From Ampullaceana balthica (taxonomy: Eukaryota > Mollusca > Gastropoda > Lymnaeidae), in the NCBI GenBank assembly GCA_944989445.1, contig CALYLW010000016.1, positions 1,310,476-1,374,475 of the forward strand: 64,000 nt of DNA. The letters run 5' to 3'. The notes beneath the pieces were generated by a model. That model was given only the letters and a program-made list of their open reading frames with translations, searched no databases and was not told the origin of the DNA. Shown in pieces: positions 33,601-39,400 of this stretch; the stretch's first letter is position 1, and the number at the start of each line of letters is the position of its first letter. Made by a program: the position numbers and the translations under genes.

Positions 33601-33906
33601 CGTCTACTGTATCCCATCTTGTTAAATTTACCCCTAGATCAAGCCAACAAAATCTCTCAGAGTCAATCGCATGACTTAACTCTGACAGGAAAACAGCAGG
33701 GACCTGAAATTTTCCAGCCACAGGTGAAAGATGATGATCAGGGAACTTTGAGTTCTGACGTGGACACTGGAACAATTGTCTCCTTTTCCTCCACTCATTC
33801 CAAACCCATGCCGCACATTCCCAGTTACAAGAACTTGAATGAAACCAATACCGTGTCGGAATATTCCAGCGTGGTCGGTGACACGTATCTCGAAATCACT
33901 ATCTGA
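9549..33906 (+). CDS. Gene 2: C-type lectin/galactose-binding/EGF membrane receptor, complete
   Basis: Eighteen exons: 9549-9612, 10458-10564, 12014-12110, 12347-12556, 13226-13357, 17907-18059, 19192-19380, 20987-21184, 21513-21737, 22830-22934, 25413-25553, 25822-25971, 26997-27173, 27535-27717, 28524-28718, 29987-30118, 31211-31393 and 33638-33906. The sum is 2910 nt, or 969 residues plus stop, with one continuous frame. Order: signal peptide 1-21, C-type lectin-like domain 22-159, EGF 160-203, galactose-binding-like pairs 204-317 and 318-458, EGF 459-540, galactose-binding-like pairs 541-649 and 650-775, EGF 776-819, membrane span about 850-872, tail 873-969 with SEYSSV (Tyr956) and YLEI (Tyr964). 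Most introns are phase 1. The architecture suggests a cell-surface recognition receptor; ligand and role are inference. The start is chosen because the signal peptide and donor are conserved in gene 3. Confidence 0.85.
9613..10457 (+). other. Gene 2 intron 1, nothing recognised
   Basis: AT-rich, with no array or element ends seen. Part of it (about 9720-10000) is missing from gene 3. Confidence 0.5.
10458..10564 (+). CDS. Gene 2 exon 2: start of C-type lectin-like domain
   Basis: The acceptor is gaaatttcag and the donor is AGG|GTGAGT, leaving phase 0. It encodes two cysteines (WDCDIKVYKC, the extra N-terminal pair of long-form C-type lectin folds) and DDVYVWKRIQEV...DAR, matching the first strand and helix. 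Confidence 0.8.
10640..11460. mobile_element. Dispersed repeat family R1, copy in gene 2 intron 2
   Basis: It contains tgacccacttcccgt, tttcagatcgatcgg, tttttagtttatctct and tgcgtattatattgaac. The same words in the same order recur at about 37400-38400, 32957-33458 and 53090-53630. It has no coding capacity. It could be a non-autonomous Helitron/Helentron-like element, but ends are not certain. Confidence 0.55.
11262..11420. repeat. G-rich variable tandem repeat in intron 2
   Basis: Degenerate units contain gtgtggggggaggtagg and tctctggacagaccg. A related but longer G-rich version occurs at 37630-37750 and 38285-38370 in gene 3. Confidence 0.7.
12014..12110 (+). CDS. Gene 2 exon 3: C-type lectin-like helix segment
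   Basis: Too short for an ORF scan. From phase 0 after gaataag it reads VFCKQRGLRLPRFQT...LLSSLN, with the family's first core cysteine and the GLRLP strand. Two further in-frame AGs (gcaag, cag) lie just inside, so a slightly shorter exon is possible. The donor is AACA|GTAAGT. Confidence 0.75.
12347..12556 (+). CDS. Gene 2 exon 4: C-type lectin-like C half (variable)
   Basis: It encodes AIWLGARFQ, FRWVDNNE and the last three cysteines (ACFVI, NCEEK, VMCMTS), a clear C-type lectin fold. It lacks an EPN or QPD sugar-calcium motif, so classical calcium-dependent sugar binding is not predicted. About 21 of 70 residues differ from gene 3, far more than in neighbouring exons. Confidence 0.85.
12557..13225 (+). 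other. Gene 2 intron 4, nothing recognised
   Basis: AT-rich intron closely matching 39504-40145 in gene 3. No insertions were noted. Confidence 0.5.
13226..13357 (+). CDS. Gene 2 exon 5: EGF-like module 1
   Basis: The acceptor is gcttttcag and the donor is TTCA|GTAAGT. The cysteine pattern CHC-RTGSC-YSNGTC...RCGLGWFGQEC is that of an EGF/MEGF-type module. Only the G/A at GRCGLG differs in gene 3. Confidence 0.85.
14171..14674 (-). pseudogene. Inverted partial copy of the Penelope endonuclease
   Basis: The minus strand of the left arm encodes the same MKAYIGTKGCNRNRCNTCPY ... GIY-YIG ... NQIHNFT protein as the right arm, preceded by about 24 residues read from the central region. It is a product of the inverted duplication and not an independent gene. 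Confidence 0.85.
14608..16046 (+). pseudogene. Penelope-like RT + GIY-YIG endonuclease, N-terminally truncated
   Basis: Reverse transcriptase motifs in order: FTMDVSSLYTSIP (motif A with catalytic Asp), GVAMGTKMGPSYACIFMG, and RYIDDCIGI (catalytic DD; YIDD is usual for the family). A cysteine linker GCNRNRCNTCPYV follows. The GIY-YIG nuclease then reads VIYAILCKRC-NKIYVGET-GRRLGDRFREH, and the stop is at 16044-16046. About 470 residues remain of a family length near 800; the N-terminal RT part is absent. The open frame continues upstream to 14463, but that part is antisense of the inverted arm. The preserved sites suggest a recent insertion. Confidence 0.85.
16346..17772. repeat. 23-bp minisatellite in gene 2 intron 5, about 62 units
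   Basis: The unit is accattatatcacatgtccgc plus ta. Variants include cacctg for cacatg and ataatatc for attatatc. Blocks of variants recur as a higher-order pattern between about 17180 and 17720. One unit fragment lies left of the Penelope insertion (about 13832-13845). Confidence 0.95.
17907..18059 (+). CDS. Gene 2 exon 6: galactose-binding-like domain 1, N half
   Basis: The acceptor is ctaatag and the donor is AATG|GTAACA. It encodes DVLLNVDDLLLDFDD...FKEPYYFTWMRVVL. The F-x-W-x-R-V-V motif near the end recurs in exon 12 (YNWIRVVF), showing that these are repeats of one module type. Confidence 0.75.
18240..18930 (-). mobile_element. Tigger/pogo-like DNA transposon fragment
   Basis: It begins TA|CAGTGATACCTCGAGATACG, a Tigger-type terminal sequence. 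The minus strand (18838-18608) encodes a C-terminal transposase-like piece with SQFVEKKHHEKV and DFRSILKGRR. The other end is not recognisable. Gene 3 lacks it and carries unrelated sequence here. Confidence 0.55.
19192..19380 (+). CDS. Gene 2 exon 7: galactose-binding-like domain 1, C half
   Basis: It starts SSNIFTLQLM and ends SLCSVHVFRG, the C-E-V-x-V-x-G type last strand of FA58C/fucolectin-like folds. The acceptor gatag is single here, whereas gene 3 carries three tandem copies of this acceptor region. Confidence 0.8.
19477..19496. repeat. (TG)n microsatellite
   Basis: About ten TG dinucleotides in gene 2 intron 7. The run is short at the matching place in gene 3. Confidence 0.9.
19641..20068. 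mobile_element. Unit-2-specific ~430-bp insertion in intron 7
   Basis: Gene 3 reads straight through (ggaaatatgtaatgtgagca at about 43488). The insert contains two gcgcctacgg words about 110 bp apart. No terminal repeats or coding frame were recognised, so its class is unknown. Confidence 0.5.
20987..21184 (+). CDS. Gene 2 exon 8: galactose-binding-like domain 2, N half
   Basis: It encodes GQNIGLKEHGSS...YPIDGEYG...SWRLDLHYGRIIYDVIIYIQD. This is the clearest galactose-binding (fucolectin/FA58C) segment, with the N-I-x-L-K start, D-G turn, W-R-L-D-L strand and V-x-I-Y-x strand. Copy 3 has SSTCLAEG where this copy has SSRFLAEG, so a cysteine is lost here. Confidence 0.85.
21513..21737 (+). CDS. 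Gene 2 exon 9: galactose-binding-like domain 2, C half
   Basis: It encodes QFQQMMNVNLTLQFRSQSN and so on, ending LSLSEVEVYG, the family's last strand. The donor is GGCC|GTAAGT. A LINE fragment begins just 40 bases into the intron, producing a misleading fused open frame. Confidence 0.85.
21776..22665 (+). mobile_element. Defective LINE reverse transcriptase in gene 2 intron 9
   Basis: It carries the motif A region (YHVFIDFKKAFNRVWYAVLW) and motif B region (GVRQGCLLFP), then jumps by internal deletion to the C-terminal part (YGCYAWTLTADHQRRINALE, WEDDNKEL, AQDRDKWHEIA). The catalytic ADD box is absent. It ends with a (gtcaa)n-like tail near 22640. The same deleted element lies in gene 3 at 45254-46145, so it predates the duplication and cannot move alone. 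Confidence 0.85.
22830..22934 (+). CDS. Gene 2 exon 10: EGF-like module 2, first part
   Basis: It encodes LCAPPFYGVDCLELC...LCHYNGECYRTLR. The donor AGAG|GTTGGT is chosen because it keeps phase 1 with exon 11 and completes the cysteine set. It is identical to gene 3 exon 10 over all 105 nt by eye. The 46-bp array follows immediately. Confidence 0.8.
22960..24858. repeat. 46-bp minisatellite in gene 2 intron 10, about 36 regular units
   Basis: The unit contains ctctcgtcgttattgtacac then atactccctctctacttc and a short tail. Degenerate early units run from about 22960 and regular ones from about 23196. It has no stop codon in any + frame, so it gives false proteins of 160-346 residues. It begins just after the exon 10 donor. 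Confidence 0.95.
25413..25553 (+). CDS. Gene 2 exon 11: EGF-like modules 2/3
   Basis: It encodes NQCPVGYSGNKCQF, which completes the previous EGF, and a further unit CHCQNHLCYKNGLC...CADGWFALQCQY. The donor is TACA|GTAATT. Confidence 0.85.
25822..25971 (+). CDS. Gene 2 exon 12: galactose-binding-like domain 3, N half
   Basis: The acceptor is gtctctag and the donor is TCAG|GTGTGT. It encodes SDLAQHVDVNDP...IDVREAFLYNWIRVVFDPS and parallels exon 6 (VDD...FKEPYYFTWMRVVL). Confidence 0.75.
26258..26822 (+). mobile_element. 5'-truncated RTE-like LINE with 22-bp target duplication
   Basis: The 22-bp direct repeat at 26236-26257 and 26823-26844 (begins attccttgtggtttgg) brackets it. Gene 3 has one copy of that word at about 52940 and no insert. 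The frame encodes a LINE C-terminal end: LLYGAETWRTT, FINNCLRRILRIHWPDKIS, RWIGHTLRKP, KRKRGRPR and LAQDRDAWRSLVGGLCP. No RT domain is left. Confidence 0.9.
26997..27173 (+). CDS. Gene 2 exon 13: galactose-binding-like domain 3, C half
   Basis: It encodes AEVSNLTLIFEDSQICEKKK...VTLTWEGRGSLCSFYISEG. It parallels exon 7 (LTAVVLSW...SLCSVHVFRG). The donor is GAGG|GTAAGA. Confidence 0.8.
27535..27717 (+). CDS. Gene 2 exon 14: galactose-binding-like domain 4, N half
   Basis: It encodes GRNVAIEGTFKISGQ...NWTLTFSVQKEVNKILFYTG. Parallels are exon 8 and the first visible exon of gene 1. The donor is ACCG|GTTAGT. Confidence 0.8.
27718..28523 (+). other. Gene 2 intron 14, nothing recognised
   Basis: AT-rich intron. 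The matching gene 3 intron (54804-55361) is shorter by about 250 bases. Confidence 0.5.
28524..28718 (+). CDS. Gene 2 exon 15: galactose-binding-like domain 4, C half
   Basis: It encodes DDNSEEKLYFNIKG...HVVFLASKRTV...LLRICDIQVLG. The donor is GGTG|GTATGT. The next intron carries the acceptor-derived array. Confidence 0.85.
28857..29986 (+). repeat. 40-bp array of exon 16 splice acceptors, about 28 units
   Basis: Each unit contains cttatcttacagactgtgt followed by aggtttgatttaatcacaag. The first part copies the real exon 16 boundary (ccttacag|ACTGTG), including the polypyrimidine tract and the first exon bases. The array ends exactly at the true acceptor, so each unit is a potential decoy acceptor. 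Confidence 0.95.
29987..30118 (+). CDS. Gene 2 exon 16: EGF-like module, membrane-proximal
   Basis: It encodes DCAAPLFYVGCTEICLIMC...RCNYKGICYEC...GDHCME. The acceptor ccttacag|ACTGTG is the last of about 29 similar acceptors. Only this one opens into the EGF frame; the others run into TAA within seven codons. It is identical to gene 3 exon 16 over 132 nt by eye. Confidence 0.85.
30119..31210 (+). other. Gene 2 intron 16, nothing recognised
   Basis: AT-rich. Gene 3 carries the 3.3-kb hAT element at the position matching about 30985. Confidence 0.5.
31211..31393 (+). CDS. Gene 2 exon 17: membrane span
   Basis: It encodes EIFNLDTQDK..., a basic run KKKKLLKFR, and a hydrophobic segment ALDFILLITALALGFFICWL. 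The donor is CGAG|GTAATT. The basic cluster lies on the side expected to be extracellular, which is unusual. Confidence 0.85.
31461..32269 (+). mobile_element. BED-finger transposon derivative (hAT-like) in intron 17
   Basis: The ends are gggctg...ttatcgattaatt and its inverted copy ending cagccc. The 12-bp direct repeat tataatatacta flanks both sides (31449-31460, 32270-32281), and gene 3 has the empty site (tataatattcta). The interior (from ATG 31724, interrupted by a nested MITE) encodes a BED-type zinc finger: YCVHCRKQYSFKG ... LTYHLQHK. The rest of the transposase is missing. A 12-bp duplication is longer than the 8 bp expected for hAT. Confidence 0.75.
31736..31913. mobile_element. Nested hAT-type MITE, 178 bp
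   Basis: It has perfect 8-bp flanking repeats ctgacagc (31728-31735 and 31914-31921) and inverted ends cagagccgtctt and the mirror of ggcggccctg. It sits 4 codons into the open frame of the BED-finger element. Confidence 0.8.
32957..33458. mobile_element. R1 family copy inserted in gene 2 intron 17
   Basis: Gene 3 reads straight across this point (near 62318). It shares ttatattaact at the start, tttcagatcgatcg, tgcgtattatattgaac and gtcaaaaactt near the end with the other R1 copies. No clear target duplication. Confidence 0.55.
33638..33906 (+). CDS. Gene 2 exon 18: cytoplasmic tail with ITIM-like motif
   Basis: The acceptor is acccctag. The 88-residue tail is serine/threonine-rich and ends TVSEYSSVVGDTYLEITI with stop TGA at 33904. 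SEYSSV fits the ITIM pattern (S/I/V/L)xYxx(I/V/L); YLEI is a second Yxx-hydrophobic site. Recruitment of SH2 phosphatases is inference. Confidence 0.8.
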
Positions 33907-33988
33907 AATGTTAGCAACCCGCTAGAATTTTAAATAACAATGATATTTTTGGAGTGTAAGTTTCATATTAGCACGAGTATTTAACTTA

Positions 33989-33994
33989 AATAAA
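33989..33994 (+). promoter_or_regulatory. Probable poly(A) signal of gene 2
   Basis: AATAAA lies about 85 bases after the stop codon. The 42-bp segment carrying it is missing from the matching place in gene 3. Confidence 0.6.
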
Positions 33995-34437
33995 GACAAT
34001 AGAACTATGCAAAAACAAATACGTATACAAAAAGGCTTTCAGGTTCAACTGCAAATTTTACCTTAGTATCTTAGATTAGGTACTGGGTCAGTTTTTATCA
34101 GTTCGCACTTGTGTGGAGCTATATATTATTTTTAGGTCGTCAACTTCAATCATGTTGCACGTTGTTTTTGAATGTATCTGTGAGCGCGTTTGTGTGTGTT
34201 TACCTGAGTTAGTAGTGTAAATGTGAAAAAATGTTCTTTTTAAAATGCAGTTTGTTATAGTCTTGATTAAATTTACGAACTGACAAGTTTTGTTGCTTTA
34301 TTTATTTTGAAGTTATTGAAAAAAATGTAATTTATTCAAATGGATTGGGTGAAGTTCATTTCTGGATAAATCAATTATTTATTTTTGACAGCTTAAACGG
34401 CTAAACTCTGGTAACGATTATTTATATGAATGAAGTA

Positions 34438-34766
34438 AGGCTGCGGAATTTAACGATAAATTAATCGATTAAGCGATAAAAATTTTAATCAATTAAAATT
34501 AATTTGATCGATGGAAATTCAATTAAAATTTATGAAACTGTATATTTATAAAAATATTTAATTGTTAATAATTTATATTTTTGTTACTTAATTTTTCTTT
34601 CTTATTACTTTCATAGCAGAACAAATTTGCTGTGTTACGTCACAAAATTTGGGAGCCTTGGAATTACCGCCACTTAAACGATTTCGCGAAGTAATGAACC
34701 ACGACTTAACGGGATCTATATTATATGGGTTGTAAAAATATAATTATTCAAAACCAAAACATGTTT
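34438..34766 (+). other. 3' region of unit 2 with a small open frame
   Basis: A stretch rich in attaatcgatt resembles the ends of the element at 31461. It is followed by an acceptor-like agcag and a 38-codon frame ending at TAA 34734-34736 (QNLGALELP... SILYGL). Gene 3's unit has the same frame at 63461-63575 with many amino-acid changes. It may be an alternative last exon or element debris. Confidence 0.3.
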
Positions 34767-34849
34767 TCCTGGACAACTTTCGCCCTGATAACTTTATTTG
34801 AACAGTGTTGTTTCCTTTTTACTTTTAGGTTTTAATATATATATATATA

Positions 34850-36359
34850 TATATCAGTGTGAGCTATAAACATTGTTCCGAAATTAATTGCAAATAAGGA
34901 ACGCTGAAGTGTCAGGAATAACTATTTTTGATGTAGGATCTTAAATCAAAATTGTGAGATCAGTTTGTTTTAAAGTGCATGGACATATCGAATTCCTAAT
35001 TTTAATTTGCTATAAAGTATTATAAATAGTAATTTGAATTAGAATGTACTTAAAGACATTGTGGTATGTTTTAGAATCATCTCGTTAGATTCCCCTCGGG
35101 AAAGACTGGTGATGTGAAATATATACTTCGCTGACCTTATTCTCGTGTAGAAGTTTGATGTATTTACCAGACAATCTTGATAAATGTTAAACTTGGCACA
35201 CGTCAGCGATGTCGACTAAAAGAGACACTATCACGCACAACTGCTACCTACTCCACTTTCTCAAAGAGGCGCGAAATTTCCTGGGCGAGACAACAAGCCT
35301 CCCCCCCTCTTCATCCTAGGGATTTCACCGTCGTTGCTTAGACGCATTGGTTTAACTTTGAGAATAACAAAGCAATATGCATTTGTGGAAAACAGATACT
35401 TTTAGCACACCACTTGTGACTTGAGTTGGCGAGAACCGGTTGTTTGCATGTTGAACGACAGCGAACTAAACGTTATTTTTGATAAATGAATAGCACGCAT
35501 CTTATCTTAGAGCCTAATACGACCGCGTATCACCTCCCTCATCATTTGTATCCTCTAATCTGCAACTTTACACATCGCTGTTAAGCAGAAAGTCTACAAA
35601 TAACCCATGGCAGCATATTTAATAACCTGTTGTTTGTCCTCCCGGTTGTTCTTCCTATCACATAAGATCTGTGCTTTAGCAGCTTCTTGGGTACTTTGGT
35701 GGATTATTATTCTTGCCACGAAAGGTGCCTCCACATGTCGGACAAGAGATTGTGAAGATGTAATCATGAGTGCTTCAAACACGATCCTTCCTGGCTAATA
35801 GTCTAATAAATGTAATGGGGCAAGATGACAAATAATCATATATCTTTATTCGAAGATCAAGTAGTCCGTATGAACAAAACCCAAAGTAACAATGACAGCT
35901 CTATTTGTTTATTCTAGCATCTCCTAATTTGCTAACATAAATATAATTTATCAGGACTCTAAAATATTTTACGCGTCAAAATGTCCAAAATTGTATCTGT
36001 TGCCCTTACTATTTTGATCTTTAATGGATTTTTTTAAATTTTAAAATGGAAAATGATACACATTTTCAATAGTACAATTGTCTGAACACGCAGGAAATTT
36101 TTTTTAAATCGTAAAAGAATATAATGAACATCAAAATTGTAAAAATGGAAATAAAAAAAAATAAGTACAACTCATTCCGACATTTTTCTGTACAAAACTG
36201 CTATAACTCCGACCGAATTTTTGGACTAAAGTTTTGCACCAAAAGGCACAAAAAGTCACTGTATTTTCTAAAAAAAAGATTTCACACACATTTTATTGAG
36301 TTTTCGCCGTAAAGATCAGCTACATTTTAAAATTAACAGTCCGATTTCGAATTAAACTC
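34850..36359 (+). other. Upstream region of gene 3
   Basis: It matches 7740-9548 without the SINE-like insert. It presumably contains the promoter. No distinct core motif can be asserted. Confidence 0.45.
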
Positions 36360-36423
36360 ATGTCTGTTATTTATGAGACAATTTTCCTTGTTGCCCTTAC
36401 TGTGTTTATAAGAGAAATTCCAG
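36360..36423 (+). CDS. Gene 3 exon 1: signal peptide
   Basis: It encodes MSVIYETIFLVALTVFIREI. The donor is CCAG|GCAAGT, a GC-type donor with otherwise perfect consensus; gene 2 has GTAAGG here. Confidence 0.75.
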
Positions 36424-39400
36424 GCAAGTAAACTCAAATTTTATAAATTTAACTCAAAGTATAAATAATTATAATAAACAGTGACAATCTTTCATATAAA
36501 TTGTTAGTTAATACTCAATGTAAGTTGGCCCGCTGTGGTGTATTAGTCGTACAAGTATATATATATCTTTATATCAAAAATTTGTGTCGCTGGCTACAGT
36601 ACTGATACTTTTATTCAAAATATACATTAAATTTTAAAATATCCTCACTTGTAAAAAGATGTATTAGAGACATCTAACAAATAGCTTGTTAATGAATAGA
36701 AGATATAAGTAAACTTCGAAATAGTCAAGACCAACACCAGTGGGAAACTGACACATAAAAAAAAAGTTAATAAAGAGAGACAAATATTTTTAAAATTAAA
36801 AAAAAACATTAATGGTAACGCGTAATTGCGCATGAAATTATGAGTCTGAAACTTACACCTGGAACCAAATGGGAAAGGGAACACCGGCCTAAAATAAAAA
36901 AAAAGAAAGCCTGATTTCTAGGATAAATCTTAAGACGTCGTAAGAGACATACTTAACTAAGTCTTGATTAATACATTTGCCTCAAAATTTGAGTTATTTA
37001 TGTCTAAATGTCTATACACTGTCCTGTGTGAAATTTCAGTGTTTGGATGGGACTGCGATATCAAAGTTTACAAATGTTTAATAATTGGAGACGATGTGTA
37101 CGTATGGAAATGGATCAAAGAAGTGAAAACTATGGAAGATGCCAGAGTGAGTTTCGGAGACATTTCTGAGCCTTGATGAGTGTTGATGGTTGGGACAAAT
37201 TGATGTTCAGTCCAAAACATTCATTAAAACTTGTATCTTTACTATTGATTTTTTCAGCAACATATATCATCGTTTATTACAATATGGACAAGATATTTAG
37301 GTATATAGCAAAAAGTTTAGTAGTACTGTCATTTCCAATAGTATTTCTTTACATATAGAAATAAAGTGTTAAGAGTTTTTTGAAAATCTTGTGTTATCCT
37401 ATATAATAAAAGGCAATTATCTGTGCGGTCTTCGATAGCGATTGATCCCTCAAATTCCTACAGAATCCTACAGCCAATTACTGGCGGAGAAAAATTAAAT
37501 ATCATTTACATATTGAACGACGATCAAAACGAGTTATTTTGGTGCAGTTTTTTTCCAAGAGTGTATTTTGAGCGGTGCGCGTTAGGATTTGTAGTAAAAA
37601 ATTTTGTTTTTTTACGGGTTATAAATTATAACTCTGGACAGACCACGGTATGTGGGGGGGGGGAGAGGGTGGGAGGTAGGGTCTCTGGACAGACCGGTGG
37701 TGTGGGGGGGCAGGTAGGGTATGTGGACAGATGGGGGGTGGGTAATGTTGTTATAACAATGGTGTATAGTATATTTAAATCCCTTACAATAACTTCACAG
37801 TCTTGTCTCTCTGTCTCACTGTCTGTCGTGGGTTCACGGTCGGGCGGGAAAAAAAGCAAAAAATGACCCACTTCCCGTGATTTTTTCGAGGTGAGATTTT
37901 GCACGTAGACTTGAGTTCATTAACAATGCATTGTGTCAAAATTTCAGATCGATAGGTTTGTACGGTAATAAAATAAATGCATTTTTAGTTTATCTTTAGG
38001 TGTCTCTATGTATCCGTATGCTATTGTTGACATCCACGTGACACTGGAGTTCACTCCAGCCATCGATGACCACATCCCCGTGTTTTACAGCAAGGGGAGT
38101 TTAGTCACGTTCAGTGTGTAAATTTTTGTCGCGTGATGCGTATAATATTGAAAATAGTCAATACATTTAGTTAAGTCTAATATATAAGGGTATTTATAGT
38201 CAAAAACAATTTTTACGTGTTGTTTAATTGATCGTGATACACATGTATGGCGGTCGAGTCGACGGGTCTCTCGACAAACCGCGGAGTTAGGGGGAGGGGG
38301 AGGTAATGTCTCTGGACAGACCACGGTGTGTGTGGGGGGTAGGGTCTCTAGACAGACGGGGGTGGGTAATGTTGTGATGTCCTACCATGAATTTCACAGG
38401 TCACCCTACACTTATTCCCGTCCCTCGACGGTCTTTGTTGCTAGTATTTATATAAAACATGACAGCGATTAGTCGTTGGGCGATTGGTAAGTAAATATAT
38501 ATTTATTAACATGAATGTAATATGCAAAGTTATATGTGGGCTTGGGCTAATTCATTCAAACTAAAGAGTATTATAATGATTTATGTCATAGCTTATGATT
38601 TAGTGCACCATTATGATTAGTAACAGATAATGAGACTTAAAGATTTTTTGATTGAAGAGTGTATGGAACTTTTTTTTTAAACAAATTTTTTTAAAAATTT
38701 ATCATAGTCAAATGCTCTATATTTTAGTATACTTAGATAATCTCATTTTTAATTTTTCAGCTTTATAATAATTTTTTCTGATAAGATAGATTATAAAATT
38801 GCGAAAGAATTATTTAGTGTAAACTAGATGTTAAAATATTTTTTTAAAGAAAGGACGTATCAGAAGTGAAAATAATATTATAGCAAAGTAACAAATATAA
38901 AATCTAACTATAATAAAGAATGTTTTTTAATTTTTTTTAGCTTTATTATATTGAATAAGGTTTCTTGCAAGCAGCGCGGACTTCGGCTTCCAAGATTTCA
39001 AACTATAAATGCGATAAAAGAGAAGATCTTCGCTGATCTATTATCTTCCTTGAACAGTAAGTTGAACACGCTTAAAATATGAAATGGTTTCTTGTTTACA
39101 CTTACCTTAGTCTCCAGAATCTACTGTTTCAAATACTTAAAGGTCAAGACACACATAATGGAAATCTGGGTATGATAAATATGTTCACTTTATACAGCCA
39201 TTATGTTTAAAAGATTTGTGTATGATGGTAGAACAAACATTGTGTGTATTGTTAGTTTTCTAATTGTCCTTTCACATTCCACATCGTTTACAGCTACGAC
39301 GGCCATTTGGCTGGGAGCGAGGTTTCAAATAGCAACACAACAATTTCGATGGGTTGACAACAACGAGGTAGTCAGTATTGATATCACCCAGGAGGCCTCT

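Larger units (their letters stand above)
7689..34766 (+). repeat. Tandem duplication unit 2 (~27.1 kb)
   Basis: From about 7689 (gagaactttcgtcctgataa) the sequence is collinear with the sequence starting near 34767 and again near 63604. It spans the upstream region, all 18 exons and the 3' region of gene 2. Homology to unit 3 is interrupted only by unit-specific insertions and array-length changes. The left boundary is where similarity starts by eye. Confidence 0.85.
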
